Positions 16,545 through 26,187 are shown, counted from the first letter of the stretch. The stretch is 64,000 nt of DNA from Pontibacillus salicampi (GCF_042434395.1 NZ_JBHLTP010000003.1:248001-312000), one strand, 5' to 3'. Notes: generated by a model not told the origin, from the sequence alone. Program-made: numbers and translations.

Positions 16545-18875
16545 ATGGAAAAGCAAATTGAAGAACAATTCCAAGAAGAAAAGGGCTATATCAAAGGAGA
16601 GCTTGTCCGAATGATATACCAAAATGATGTGGAACACTTTTCCATTGCTCTAATTCGGATATTGGAAACGAATGAAACCATTGAAGAAAAAGAAGTAGTG
16701 ATTAAAGGGCACTTCTCTCCTTTAGACAAAGGGGAGCATTACATATTCTATGGGAATGTTACTACCCATCCGAAGTTTGGCGACCAATATCAGGTTGATC
16801 ATTATCAAAAGGAAATACCGACTTCGAGAGAGGGAGTAGTGCTGTATTTATCTAGTGATTTATTTTACGGTATTGGAAAGCGTACAGCTGAGCGAATCGT
16901 TGGAGTGCTAGGCGAACAAGCTATTCCCAAAATATTGAAGGACCCTTCTGTCCTAGATGGAGTCCCCCATTTAAATAAAGACAAAGCGGAGCAGCTCGTT
17001 GCAGATTTAAAAGAGCATCAAAGCTTCGAGCATATTGTCATATCTCTTTCCGAATATGGCTTTGGATTACAAATGGCTCAGAAAATCTACGAAGCGTATA
17101 ACGATCGAGCTCTTGAAATACTGCAGGAGAATCCTTATCAATTCGTCTTTGACATTAATGGATTCGGTTTTAAACGGGCAGATGAAGTAGCATCTCGTCA
17201 CAATATAGCTTTTGATCATCCTACTCGTATTCAAGCTGCATGTATGTACACATTAAATGAATGGTCGCAACAAGGACATGTGTATGCACCAGAACAGGTG
17301 CTAATGAATGAAGTTCAGTCTGTATTGAACACAGGCGAACAAGAAGTAACACCTGATATCATTTCCCAAGAAATAAACAGCCTGGCTGAGGAGGATAAAC
17401 TCATTGAAGAAGAAGGGAACCTCTATCTTCCATCTTTATACTATGCAGAATCCGGATTTGCGGAGCAATTAAGCAGGCTGTTAATAGAGGAAGTGGAAGA
17501 AGAATATAGTCAGGCAGAGTTAATGAAGGTGATTGGGGAGATTGAGGAAGAAGAAGAGATTAGTTATGGTAAAGAGCAATTTGACGCCATAGAAAAAGCT
17601 TTGCATTCCAATGTGATGATATTAACTGGTGGTCCAGGTACAGGGAAGACGACTGTAATCAAAGGTATTGTCACAGCCTATGCTAAGCTAAACAGGAAAT
17701 CTTTAAAGCCCGCAGATTATATGCAGGACGAGCCATTTCCTTTCTTATTAACAGCACCAACAGGACGCGCTGCTAAACGAATGAATGAATCAACAGGCAT
17801 CCCTGCGGTAACCATCCACCGCCTGCTGGGCTGGAATGGTAGTGAGGCTTTTGAACATGATCATAACAACCCGTTAAGTGGTAAAATACTGATTATTGAT
17901 GAGTTTTCTATGGTAGACATTTGGCTCGCGAACCAACTGTTTCGTGCTATCCCATCGGATATGCGTGTTTTATTGGTGGGGGATGAAGATCAATTGCCTT
18001 CAGTAGGACCAGGACAGGTATTATCCGACTTATTGTCGATGAATACAGTTCCGTCGACTCCATTAAGAGAAGTGTATCGGCAAAAAGAAGGTTCTAAAAT
18101 TATTCAGCTTGCCCATGATATGAAAGATGGGATTTGTAATGAGGAATCCCTTGCGAAGGCAAAGGATTTTAACTTTATCTCGTGTGATGAACTAAAAGTG
18201 TTACAGGTAGTACAAACAGTTTATCAACGAGCTATGGAAAAAGGACATACAGTTCGTGACATTCAAATACTCGCCCCTATGTATCGCACCAAGCTGGGTA
18301 TTCATCGGTTTAACGAAGACATTCAAGCACTAGCCAATCCACCAAGCAATCAACGCCGAGAAATGAAGACGAAAGAAGTAACCTTTCGAACAGGCGACAA
18401 AGTAATTCAGCTCGTCAATCAAGCAGAATCAGGGGTATATAACGGAGATATTGGGGAAATTGCAGCTATTTTTCAAGAGGATGAAACAAAGGAACAGAAA
18501 GAGAAGTTGATCGTTTCCTTCGATGGAAAAGAAGTGGAATATTTACGCAAAGACCTTAGCCAAATAATGCATGCTTATTGTACCTCTATTCATAAGTCAC
18601 AGGGTAGTGAGTTTTCTATTGTTATTATCCCTGTTGTTAGAGGATATGCTCGCATGCTTCGACGTAATTTGTTGTACACTGCTGTTACACGTAGCAAATC
18701 CTCCTTAATTATTTGCGGCGACGAAGAAGCCTTTCGAAGAGGTGTGCAGACAGTCGATACTAACCGAAGATATACGAGTTTGAAGGAACGACTAGAAATC
18801 ATGCTGTCTCATACAGAGGTACAAGCAGAAGCAGAGGATGAGGAAGAACTTTCCCCTTATGACTTTATGGAATAA
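16545..18875 (+). CDS. recD2: RecD2 5'-3' DNA helicase (YrrC)
   Basis: 776 residues. RecBC-independent RecD-like SF1B helicase that limits fork stalling and recombination. An N-terminal OB-like and helix-hairpin-helix region (about 1-330, including YGIGKRTAERIVG) is followed by Walker A GGPGTGKTT near 362, DEFSM (motif II) near 450, and C-terminal motifs SIHKSQGSEF and LYTAVTRSK. Length and order match YrrC. It is the last gene of the TPR-recD2 pair; a 7-bp hairpin (GTTCACA/TGTGAAC near 18894) follows without a U-tract. Confidence 0.96.
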   Translation: MEKQIEEQFQEEKGYIKGELVRMIYQNDVEHFSIALIRILETNETIEEKEVVIKGHFSPLDKGEHYIFYGNVTTHPKFGDQYQVDHYQKEIPTSREGVVLYLSSDLFYGIGKRTAERIVGVLGEQAIPKILKDPSVLDGVPHLNKDKAEQLVADLKEHQSFEHIVISLSEYGFGLQMAQKIYEAYNDRALEILQENPYQFVFDINGFGFKRADEVASRHNIAFDHPTRIQAACMYTLNEWSQQGHVYAPEQVLMNEVQSVLNTGEQEVTPDIISQEINSLAEEDKLIEEEGNLYLPSLYYAESGFAEQLSRLLIEEVEEEYSQAELMKVIGEIEEEEEISYGKEQFDAIEKALHSNVMILTGGPGTGKTTVIKGIVTAYAKLNRKSLKPADYMQDEPFPFLLTAPTGRAAKRMNESTGIPAVTIHRLLGWNGSEAFEHDHNNPLSGKILIIDEFSMVDIWLANQLFRAIPSDMRVLLVGDEDQLPSVGPGQVLSDLLSMNTVPSTPLREVYRQKEGSKIIQLAHDMKDGICNEESLAKAKDFNFISCDELKVLQVVQTVYQRAMEKGHTVRDIQILAPMYRTKLGIHRFNEDIQALANPPSNQRREMKTKEVTFRTGDKVIQLVNQAESGVYNGDIGEIAAIFQEDETKEQKEKLIVSFDGKEVEYLRKDLSQIMHAYCTSIHKSQGSEFSIVIIPVVRGYARMLRRNLLYTAVTRSKSSLIICGDEEAFRRGVQTVDTNRRYTSLKERLEIMLSHTEVQAEAEDEEELSPYDFME

Positions 18876-19008
18876 AGGTATACTAATTATTGTTCACACG
18901 TTATGTGAACCTACCACCTGGGTCCATGATCTGCCTGATGTATATTTTGTAGGAATTGGGAAACAATGCTATTCAGAAGGAATTAATCGGTAAGGAGTTG
19001 CCATCTGA

Positions 19009-19197
19009 ATGCACTGTCCTAATTGTAATCGTAAGGATATCGGTAAAATAGGTACAAATCAATTCTATTGCTGGAATTGTTTTATCGAGCTTTCTCTTAC
19101 AAAGGGAAAGGTTCATGTACATCAGGTAGAGGAAGATGGTTCCCTAAGCTCTCTAGACGATTTGTTTGGAGAAGAAGAGCAAGCAGCCCAGTGGTAA
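19009..19197 (+). CDS. small zinc-ribbon protein (possible YrzR)
   Basis: 62 residues. Two CxxC pairs, CPNC at 3-6 and CWNC at 21-24, form a likely zinc ribbon, followed by an acidic tail (DDLFGEEEQ). Such short proteins accompany recD2 in Bacillaceae; the name is from synteny only and the function is unknown. ATG at 19009 has TAAGGAG upstream. Confidence 0.75.
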   Translation: MHCPNCNRKDIGKIGTNQFYCWNCFIELSLTKGKVHVHQVEEDGSLSSLDDLFGEEEQAAQW

Positions 19198-19220
19198 ATC
19201 CATTCAGGGTGGTGAAGCGA

Positions 19221-19364
19221 GTGAATAGGACGTTCACATCTCTTATGGCTCTTGGATTGGGTGCAGCTGTCTACTCCCGTTCAAGAAGAGGAAAAGACAA
19301 TACCCTCTTTTCTCAAAAATCGATGAAGCGTATGCGAAAGAGAGTAAGAAAAGCATTTCGTTAA
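19221..19364 (+). CDS. DUF3918-family small protein (YrzQ-like)
   Basis: 47 residues from GTG at 19221, supported by AGGGTGGTG at 19206-19214. One short hydrophobic stretch (TSLMALGLGAAVY) and a very basic C-terminus with SMKRMRKRVRK, the hallmark of the YrzQ family. A longer frame from 19068 overlaps the previous gene and is not credible. Function unknown. Just before a terminator. Confidence 0.7.
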   Translation: MNRTFTSLMALGLGAAVYSRSRRGKDNTLFSQKSMKRMRKRVRKAFR

Positions 19365-19371
19365 TACAATT

Positions 19372-19405
19372 GGGCAGACTCTTAACTAAAGAGTCTGTCC
19401 TTTTT
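19372..19405 (+). terminator. terminator after the yrzQ-like gene
   Basis: GGGCAGACTCTT (19372-19383) with AAGAGTCTGTCC (19389-19400), then TTTTT. Confidence 0.92.
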
Positions 19406-19439
19406 ATGTATGTACAACTAATAAGGTGGTGGCGAAACC

Positions 19440-20507
19440 GTGGCAAACTGGAAGGATTCAACTGTTAAATGGATGTATAGAGCCATTCTTGCGGTGCTCG
19501 TCCTATTAATTGTTTATTTGCTAGTAAAATTATTTCCTTTCTATAAACCATTTCTTCATTTATTATTTACGTTACTAATTCCATTCTTAATATCGATGTT
19601 TATTGCTTATTTATTGCACCCTGTGGTTGAAGCATTATATAAACAAAATCTGCCAAGGTGGTTAGCTATTTCCCTCATTTATATTTTGTTTTTTGGTGGG
19701 ATTGGTTACGTCCTCTATAAGATGTATCCTGTTTTCATCAAACAGCTTAGGGAACTGATTAACAATCTCCCTGGCTTTGTAGATACGTACCGAAGCTGGA
19801 TTTATGGAATGTATGAGAGAACTTCCTTTCTGCCTGAGTCGGTCCATGACCGTATGGACGTAATGCTCCTTAACATTGAGAGAATGGGGGAGGATTTAAT
19901 TGCCTCTCTCGGCACGAGAATTACTGGTATGCTAGATATTATTATTCTGCTGGCGGTTATTCCTGTACTCGTGTTTTACATGCTTAAGGATTATCCTATG
20001 ATGAAGAGACTGTTATGGCAGTTGACACCACGTAAATTTCGGAACGAAGGGAAGCAGATGCTAGCTGAGATAGATGAAAGCCTTGGCGGCTATATTAGAG
20101 GACAATTATTGGTGTGCTTATTCGTTGGAGTTATTTCCATTTTATTATTATGGCTGATTGGCATGCATTTTCCACTTGTCCTTGGAGCTATCATGGGTGT
20201 TACGAATATTATTCCTTATTTTGGTCCGATTTTTGGAGCAATTCCAGCTGTTATTATCGCCTTCACTATTAATGCAAAAATGATGTTGTTTGTAATCGTT
20301 GTTGTATTTATTGTCCAACTTATTGAAAGCAACCTTTTATCTCCTTATATTGTAGGGAAAAGTCTTCACATCCACCCTGTATTAATTATTTTTGCTTTAT
20401 TAGTAGGGGGCGAGGTTGCTGGCATTGCAGGAATGATTCTAGCTGTGCCTGCTTTAACAATCGTTCGTGTCATCATTCACCACGTTCGCTTGCATCGCAC
20501 GGAATGA
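19440..20507 (+). CDS. AI-2E transporter family permease (YrrI-like)
   Basis: 355 residues. Member of the former UPF0118 permease family, with about eight membrane segments, two near the N-terminus (15-75) and a cluster at 150-345. The family motif region GVTNIIPYFGPIFGAIPAVI is near 255-275. Relatives export AI-2 or act as Na+/H+ antiporters, and which applies here cannot be told from sequence. GTG start at 19440, with AAGGTGG upstream. Its TGA stop (20505-20507) abuts the alaS promoter. Confidence 0.88.
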   Translation: MANWKDSTVKWMYRAILAVLVLLIVYLLVKLFPFYKPFLHLLFTLLIPFLISMFIAYLLHPVVEALYKQNLPRWLAISLIYILFFGGIGYVLYKMYPVFIKQLRELINNLPGFVDTYRSWIYGMYERTSFLPESVHDRMDVMLLNIERMGEDLIASLGTRITGMLDIIILLAVIPVLVFYMLKDYPMMKRLLWQLTPRKFRNEGKQMLAEIDESLGGYIRGQLLVCLFVGVISILLLWLIGMHFPLVLGAIMGVTNIIPYFGPIFGAIPAVIIAFTINAKMMLFVIVVVFIVQLIESNLLSPYIVGKSLHIHPVLIIFALLVGGEVAGIAGMILAVPALTIVRVIIHHVRLHRTE

Positions 20508-20536
20508 TTGACATTTAGATTGGGGTTGTCTATAAT
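20508..20536 (+). promoter_or_regulatory. sigma-A promoter of the alaS T-box
   Basis: Perfect consensus: TTGACA (20508-20513), 17 bases, TATAAT (20531-20536). It begins at the base after the permease stop codon. Confidence 0.93.
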
Positions 20537-20542
20537 TTTTGA

Positions 20543-20830
20543 TACCAATACTTATATCGAATGAATAACACGTTGATGGACCCCCTCCATAACAGACCAT
20601 CCATATGCAGAGAGAAGCACCCTTGGCTGAGAGGCGCTTCGGATGAAGGGTTATGCAGCTGCTAGTCCGGAGTGCGGTTTAATCACCGCCGGTGCGCTTC
20701 GTTATGGCGTTAGGAGAATGTTATATATTCTCTATGGAGTGATGAATGGTTTATATCATTCATAACCAGGGTGGTACCGCGAAACTAAACTCTCGTCCCT
20801 GCAGAAATGCAGGACGGGAGTTTTTTGTTT
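20543..20830 (+). promoter_or_regulatory. T-box leader of alaS, probable Ala specifier GCT
   Basis: T-box AGGGTGGTACCGCG at 20768-20781. Terminator arms at 20788-20803 and 20807-20822, followed by Ts. Stem I: CATAAC (20588-20593) with GTTATG (20650-20655), closed below by GGAC/GTCC (3' side 20665-20668). The intervening 3' loop holds GCT at 20661-20663 followed by A, an alanine codon. The distal AGAGAG element is near 20610. The loop-E bases seen in the hisS leader are not obvious, so the specifier is a structural inference. Confidence 0.92.
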
Positions 20831-20876
20831 GTATAAATCCCATTATTATTCGATACAGGAGAAGGAGGAAGAAGAA

Positions 20877-23522
20877 ATGAAATTACTGACATCTGCTCAG
20901 GTACGACAAATGTTTTTAGATTTTTTTAAAGAGAAGGGACACGATGTAGAGCCAAGTGCCTCTCTAGTGCCACATGAGGATCCAACGCTTTTATGGATTA
21001 ATAGTGGAGTTGCTACGCTAAAGAAATATTTTGATGGGCGTGTGATTCCACAGAACCCCCGTATTGTGAACGCCCAAAAGTCTATTCGGACTAATGATAT
21101 TGAAAATGTTGGGCAAACGGCTCGGCACCATACATTCTTTGAGATGCTCGGCAATTTCTCCATTGGTGATTACTTCAAGGAAGAAGCAATTGAATATGCT
21201 TGGGAATTTCTAACAAGTGATAAATGGGTTGCGTTTGATCCTGAAAAACTAAGTGTCACTGTTCACCCTGAAGACCACGAAGCCTATGAGATTTGGAGAG
21301 ATAAAGTCGGGCTGCCGACAGAACGGATCATTCGATTAGAGGAGAACTTCTGGGATATAGGGGAAGGTCCTAGTGGTCCTAATACGGAGATTTTTTATGA
21401 TCGCGGCGAATTCTATGGAAATGATGAAAAAGATCCTGAATTATATCCCGGTGGAGAAAATGAACGCTATCTTGAAATCTGGAATTTAGTGTTCTCTCAG
21501 TTCAACCACAATCCTGACGATACGTACACTCCGCTGCCAAAGAAAAACATTGATACTGGCATGGGCTTAGAACGAATGGTATGTGTTATTCAAGATACCC
21601 AGACAAACTTTGAAACCGATCTCTTCCTGCCCGTCATTAAAGAAACAGAGAAGTATGCAGATTACAGCTATGGAGATGACCAGGAGAAGGATGTTTCCTT
21701 CAAAGTAATTGCCGACCATATTCGTAGTGTAACCTTTGCCATTGGAGATGGTGCTCTTCCATCAAACGAAGGCAGGGGCTATGTTCTACGTCGATTATTA
21801 AGAAGAGCGGTACGTTATGCAAAGCAAATAGACATTCATAAGCCATTTATGTATCAGCTTGTTCCACAAGTAGCAAATATAATGTATGATTTCTATCCAG
21901 AAGTCTATGAAAAACAGGACTTCATTCAAAATGTTATTAAGACAGAGGAAGAACGTTTTCACGAAACATTAAATGACGGATTAGCAATCCTGACCAATAT
22001 TATTAAAGAGGAAACAGAAAAAGGAAAAAATGTATTTCCTGGTACCGAAGTATTCCGTTTGTATGACACCTATGGATTTCCAAAAGAATTAACAGAAGAA
22101 TACGTGCATGAAGCAGGATTTACGTTGGACGAAGAAGGGTTTCAGCAGGAAATGGAACGCCAAAGAGAACGTGCTCGTAATGCTAGGCAGAAGGTAGATT
22201 CCATGAGTGTGCAGGAAGGAGTTCTCGGAGAAGTGTCGGTAGCTAGTGAGTTTATCGGATATAACGAGCTAGAAGTAGAAACAACCATTACCGAAATGGT
22301 AAAGGAAAAGGATTTCGCTTCAGAAGCTACCGAAGGCGAAGAGGTATATGTATTTCTTGAACAAACTCCTTTCTATGCAGAAAGTGGTGGACAAGTTGCT
22401 GACCGTGGATGGTTACAGACAGGTCATGCAACGCTTGAGGTACATGATGTACAAAAAGCTCCGAATGGACAGCATCTCCATCGTGCGACTGTCCAAGAAG
22501 GCACTATTCAAAAAGGGGAAGGCGTTACAGCATCTGTTGAAAGAGGCTCCAGATCTCATACCGTTAAAAACCATACGGCTACACACTTATTACATCAAGC
22601 ATTAAAGGATGTGCTGGGCGACCATGTGAACCAGGCTGGATCATTAGTAACTCCTGACCGCCTCCGGTTCGACTTCTCCCATTTTGGCTCTGTATCTGCA
22701 GAAGAGCTCGCCCAAATAGAAACGCTTGTAAATGAAAAAGTATGGGAGTCTATCCCTGTAACAATAGATACGCATTCCCTGGAAGAAGCAAAAGAAATGG
22801 GAGCTATGGCTTTATTTGGAGAGAAATATGGCGATACTGTTCGTGTTGTCCAAGTGGATAATTACTCCGTGGAGCTATGTGGAGGATGTCACGTTTTCAA
22901 TACAGCAGAAGTAGGCTTGTTCAAAATAATTTCTGAAACAGGTATTGGTGCAGGAACTAGACGTATAGAAGCAGTAACAGGTAAAGGCGCTTATCAATTT
23001 ATGAGCGGTAGAGAAACCCTACTACATCAAGCAGCAGATAAATTGAAGACAAAACCAGAGAATGTTCCAGAACGGATTGAAGGACTCTATCAAGAAATGA
23101 AAGATATAGAACGGGCAAAAGAATCCTTAGCAGCAAAACTTGCCAATATGGAGGCCTCCTCTATTCTAGATCAATTTGAAGACGTGGATGGAGTATCCTT
23201 ATTAGCTAGGAAAGTGGATGTTTCTGACATGAATGGTCTTCGTAGTATGGTCGATGATGTAAAACAGAAAATAGAATCAGGCATCGTCCTTTTAGGAGCA
23301 GTAAATGATGGAAAGGTCCAAATAGCTGCTGGAGTTTCCAAAGATTTAATGGAGCATGGATATCATGCCGGAAACTTAATTAAAGAAGTAGCTTCCCGCT
23401 GTGGCGGCGGCGGAGGAGGTCGTCCAGACATGGCTCAAGCTGGTGGAAAGAACCCTGAACAATTAGAAGAAGCTCTAGAATATGCAAAAACCTATGTTCA
23501 ATCTGTTTCTTCTAGTCAATAA
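20877..23522 (+). CDS. alaS: alanyl-tRNA synthetase
   Basis: 881 residues from the ATG at 20877 (AAGGAGG at 20862-20868); an upstream in-frame start at 20829 lies in the terminator and is rejected. Class II catalytic domain at the N-terminus (RTNDIENVGQTARHHTFFEMLGNFSIGDYFK), then an editing domain with HTATHLLH near 565 and the CGGCH zinc/editing motif near 667, and a C-terminal C-Ala domain with the glycine run before RPDMAQAGG. The editing site removes Ser and Gly mischarging. Under the T-box just upstream. Confidence 0.98.
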   Translation: MKLLTSAQVRQMFLDFFKEKGHDVEPSASLVPHEDPTLLWINSGVATLKKYFDGRVIPQNPRIVNAQKSIRTNDIENVGQTARHHTFFEMLGNFSIGDYFKEEAIEYAWEFLTSDKWVAFDPEKLSVTVHPEDHEAYEIWRDKVGLPTERIIRLEENFWDIGEGPSGPNTEIFYDRGEFYGNDEKDPELYPGGENERYLEIWNLVFSQFNHNPDDTYTPLPKKNIDTGMGLERMVCVIQDTQTNFETDLFLPVIKETEKYADYSYGDDQEKDVSFKVIADHIRSVTFAIGDGALPSNEGRGYVLRRLLRRAVRYAKQIDIHKPFMYQLVPQVANIMYDFYPEVYEKQDFIQNVIKTEEERFHETLNDGLAILTNIIKEETEKGKNVFPGTEVFRLYDTYGFPKELTEEYVHEAGFTLDEEGFQQEMERQRERARNARQKVDSMSVQEGVLGEVSVASEFIGYNELEVETTITEMVKEKDFASEATEGEEVYVFLEQTPFYAESGGQVADRGWLQTGHATLEVHDVQKAPNGQHLHRATVQEGTIQKGEGVTASVERGSRSHTVKNHTATHLLHQALKDVLGDHVNQAGSLVTPDRLRFDFSHFGSVSAEELAQIETLVNEKVWESIPVTIDTHSLEEAKEMGAMALFGEKYGDTVRVVQVDNYSVELCGGCHVFNTAEVGLFKIISETGIGAGTRRIEAVTGKGAYQFMSGRETLLHQAADKLKTKPENVPERIEGLYQEMKDIERAKESLAAKLANMEASSILDQFEDVDGVSLLARKVDVSDMNGLRSMVDDVKQKIESGIVLLGAVNDGKVQIAAGVSKDLMEHGYHAGNLIKEVASRCGGGGGGRPDMAQAGGKNPEQLEEALEYAKTYVQSVSSSQ

Positions 23523-23611
23523 TCCGTTATAATGGAAGAAATACGTGCTACTGTCACATGCATGCATACATGGATAGGATGAGCGGGTACATCTATTAAT
23601 GAGGTGATACA

Positions 23612-23875
23612 ATGAGTTCCATGGACAAGACCATGAAGTTTAATTTTAACGAAGAACCGTTCGATGACAACGTCAGAGAGGTGTTGTTATCCGTTCACAC
23701 AGCTTTGAAAGAGAAAGGGTACAATCCTATTAATCAAATTGTAGGATATCTGCTTTCCGGGGACCCAGCCTATATCCCTCGTCACAATGATGCAAGGAAC
23801 ATGATTCGAAAGATGGAACGAGACGAACTAATCGAGGAATTAGTTAAATTTTATTTAGAACAGCAAGAGGGATAG
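23612..23875 (+). CDS. ireB: IreB/YrzL family regulatory protein (UPF0297)
   Basis: 87 residues, closely matching YrzL (DKTMKFNF ... YNPINQIVGYLLSGDPAYIPRH ... RDELIEELVKFYLEQ). The Enterococcus member IreB is a dimeric substrate of the IreK Ser/Thr kinase and affects cephalosporin resistance; the N-terminal threonine site region (TMKF) is present. ATG with GAGGTGATA upstream. Starts the conserved ireB-ruvX-yrzB cluster, with only one base to the next gene. Confidence 0.92.
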   Translation: MSSMDKTMKFNFNEEPFDDNVREVLLSVHTALKEKGYNPINQIVGYLLSGDPAYIPRHNDARNMIRKMERDELIEELVKFYLEQQEG

Positions 23876-23876
23876 C

Positions 23877-24293
23877 ATGAAAAAAATCGGATTAGATGTT
23901 GGAGAAAAAACAATAGGCGTTGCTATAAGCGATGCATTCGGATGGACTGCACAAGGTATAACTACAATCCGATGGGCTGAAGGTGAGTTCGATGATGCTT
24001 TTCAAAAGCTTGATCCATACATGAAAGAACATGAAGTGGACAAACTAGTCGTTGGACTTCCTAAGAACATGAATGGTACAATCGGCGAACGTGGAGAAGC
24101 TTGCCAATTGTTTGCAGAGAAAGCGAAAGCATACTTTCAATTACCTGTTGAATTATGGGATGAGCGGCTGACAACTATGGCAGCAGAGCGTGTTTTATTA
24201 GACGCGGACGTAAGTAGAAGTAAACGGAAGAAGGTCATTGATAAGATGGCAGCCGTTATGATTTTACAAAGTTATTTAGATGCGAAAGGATGA
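23877..24293 (+). CDS. ruvX: RuvX/YqgF Holliday-junction resolvase-like nuclease
   Basis: 138 residues with an RNase H-like fold. The first acidic motif is GLDVGEKTIGVAISD, then VGLPKNMNGT and WDERLTTMAAE with the conserved Asp-Glu, and a final DKMAAVMILQSYLD. In bacteria YqgF acts on pre-16S rRNA 5' ends, and a Holliday-junction role has also been proposed. One base after ireB and overlapping the context of the next gene, so co-expressed. Confidence 0.93.
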   Translation: MKKIGLDVGEKTIGVAISDAFGWTAQGITTIRWAEGEFDDAFQKLDPYMKEHEVDKLVVGLPKNMNGTIGERGEACQLFAEKAKAYFQLPVELWDERLTTMAAERVLLDADVSRSKRKKVIDKMAAVMILQSYLDAKG

Positions 24294-24298
24294 ATAAA

Positions 24299-24580
24299 AT
24301 GGCACTGGAAGAAAAAGAGCGAATTATTATTCCTGATGAAAATGGAGAAGAGCATTTATTTGAAGTACTGTTTGAATTCGATGTAGATCAAACAGGTCAT
24401 TCCTACATTGCAGTAGCTCCAGTAGAACAACAGGAGAGTGAGGAAGTAGAAGTATTTGCTTTTCGTTATGTAGAGAAGGAAAATGATGAAGATGATTTAG
24501 CGCTGTATCAAATCGAATCAGACGAAGAGTGGGAAATGGTTGAGGAAGTCCTCAATACCCTAACAGAAGAACAAGAATAA
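24299..24580 (+). CDS. DUF1292 protein (YrzB-like)
   Basis: 93 residues, very acidic, with the family pattern (EHLFEVLFEF ... YIAVAPVE ... SDEEWEMVEEVLNTL). Function unknown. The ATG at 24299 is preferred over 24290 because AAAGGA (24285-24290) is then 8 bases away. Third gene of the ireB-ruvX-yrzB cluster, followed by a terminator. Confidence 0.88.
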   Translation: MALEEKERIIIPDENGEEHLFEVLFEFDVDQTGHSYIAVAPVEQQESEEVEVFAFRYVEKENDEDDLALYQIESDEEWEMVEEVLNTLTEEQE

Positions 24581-24587
24581 TTTAAAC

Positions 24588-24615
24588 AGAGCCTGTAGCG
24601 CAGGCTCTTTTTTTA
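24588..24615 (+). terminator. terminator of the alaS-ireB-ruvX-yrzB unit
   Basis: AGAGCCTG (24588-24595) with CAGGCTCT (24601-24608), then a run of seven Ts. Confidence 0.92.
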
Positions 24616-24935
24616 TTAGGGAGAACAATTTAAAAGCGCACGGGATAAAGGAAAGATTGTGGGAAAAGTAGCTTCCCCCTCTTGTGGTATAGCAGGAAAG
24701 TGCAGCTATTTTATTTATGACCAATTAACTCTTCCATTAACGACGACCATTTTTTAATTTCCAGTCTTTTACATAATGATGCTAAACAAAAATGGATATC
24801 AAGCAATAACGGAGCTTTTTTCAAAATACGACAATGCATGATACAATTTCCTCTGAAAAGGACAAAATATCGGTAAATAATAGATAGATCCTGTTGATTT
24901 ATAGTATAATGAAGCGGATGAAAGGAGGAGCTGTC
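24616..24935. other. intergenic stretch before mltG
   Basis: No gene supported on either strand. A TATAAT at 24905-24910 near the mltG start is a possible -10, without a good -35. In B. subtilis this interval separates yrzB from yrrL in the same way. Confidence 0.4.
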
Positions 24936-26060
24936 ATGTCTTCGTCGAATAAAGGCGACCAACCAAATGGTAAAGGCAATCGGCAAGAGGAAGTGAAGAC
25001 GGTGCGTAAAATCGTAGGTATAACTATCTCTGCTATTGCACTTATTATTTTAGTTGTTGGTATTTCCGGGTATTTTTATATTAATTCAGCGTTAAAACCA
25101 GTTGACCCTAGTGACGAATCAACCAAAAAGGTAACTATACCAATTGGTTCATCCGTTTCCCAGATATCCAACATATTAGAAGAAAATAATATTATTAAAG
25201 ATGGCCGAGTATTTCGTTACTATATAAAATTTAAAAACGAATCAGGCTTCCAGGCTGGCGATTATCAATTCTCCTCTTCCATGAAGATGGATGAATTGAT
25301 TGCTTCTTTGAAAACAGGAAAAGTTGCTCAGGATCCTACCTTCACTGTGACAATTCCTGAAGGTAAGACTGTAGAGCAGATAGCTGGTCTATACGCTAAG
25401 AAGATGTCTTTCTCCAAGGAAGAGTTTCTTACAAAAGTGAATGATCAAGCCTACGTAGAAAAGCTGATTGAACAATATCCATCCTTTCTAAGTGATGCTA
25501 TATTAAAACCTGAAGTTAAAACTCCCCTAGAAGGGTATTTGTTTGCGGCGACTTACAATTACTACGAAGAAAAACCGAGTGTGGATCAAGTAGTAAGAAA
25601 AATGCTCCAAAAATCCAAAAAGGTCATTGGACCTAAACTGGATAGTATTAAAGAGAAAGATATGTCTGTCCATGAAGCTATTACCATGGCATCTCTAATT
25701 GAAAATGAAGCTCCTGAACCGGATGATCGAAAACTAATTTCCGGTGTGTTTTTTAATAGATTAGAGGAAGATATGCCTCTTCAAACCGATCCCACTGTAA
25801 TATACGCAGTAGGTAGAGAGAAGAAGGATGAGCTCCATAAGCATATGGATGTAGAATCCCCATATAACACATATAAGGTTAAAGGGTTACCAGTGGGACC
25901 TATATCTAATTTTGCTGAGAATTCATTGGAAGCTGTTATCAATCCAAAAGCATCGGACAATTTGTATTTTATTGCTGCTCCAGATGGAGAAGTTTATTAC
26001 TCGAAGAGCTATAAAGAACACCAAAATAAAGTGGATAAATATTTAAAACAAGACTCGTAA
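24936..26060 (+). CDS. mltG: endolytic murein transglycosylase MltG (YrrL)
   Basis: 374 residues from the ATG at 24936 (AAAGGAGG at 24921-24928). Single N-terminal membrane helix (about 22-44), an extracellular LysM-like region (about 60-120), and the YceG catalytic domain with the active-site glutamate in ASLIENEA near 255 and the YNTYKVKGLPVGPI signature near 315. It cleaves nascent glycan strands and sets their length at the septum and wall. Single gene with its own terminator. Confidence 0.95.
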   Translation: MSSSNKGDQPNGKGNRQEEVKTVRKIVGITISAIALIILVVGISGYFYINSALKPVDPSDESTKKVTIPIGSSVSQISNILEENNIIKDGRVFRYYIKFKNESGFQAGDYQFSSSMKMDELIASLKTGKVAQDPTFTVTIPEGKTVEQIAGLYAKKMSFSKEEFLTKVNDQAYVEKLIEQYPSFLSDAILKPEVKTPLEGYLFAATYNYYEEKPSVDQVVRKMLQKSKKVIGPKLDSIKEKDMSVHEAITMASLIENEAPEPDDRKLISGVFFNRLEEDMPLQTDPTVIYAVGREKKDELHKHMDVESPYNTYKVKGLPVGPISNFAENSLEAVINPKASDNLYFIAAPDGEVYYSKSYKEHQNKVDKYLKQDS

Positions 26061-26080
26061 AAATAATAATTTAAGAAGAA

Positions 26081-26113
26081 AAAGGAATGCGAAGTCCCTC
26101 GCATTCCTTTCTT
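26081..26113 (+). terminator. mltG terminator
   Basis: AAAGGAATGCGA (26081-26092) with TCGCATTCCTTT (26099-26110), 6-base loop. Confidence 0.9.
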
Positions 26114-26187
26114 TCTATGTGTTACAATAATAGGGTTGTCATTAGATTATTAACGTACATCCCATATACCTATAAGGAGGTTATCTT

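Noticed and set aside
18890..18915. 7-bp hairpin GTTCACA/TGTGAAC after recD2 as a terminator
   Set aside because: No U-tract follows, so not called.
19068..19364. 98-codon version of the DUF3918 gene
   Set aside because: Its first half is an out-of-frame reading of the zinc-ribbon gene. The real start is GTG 19221.
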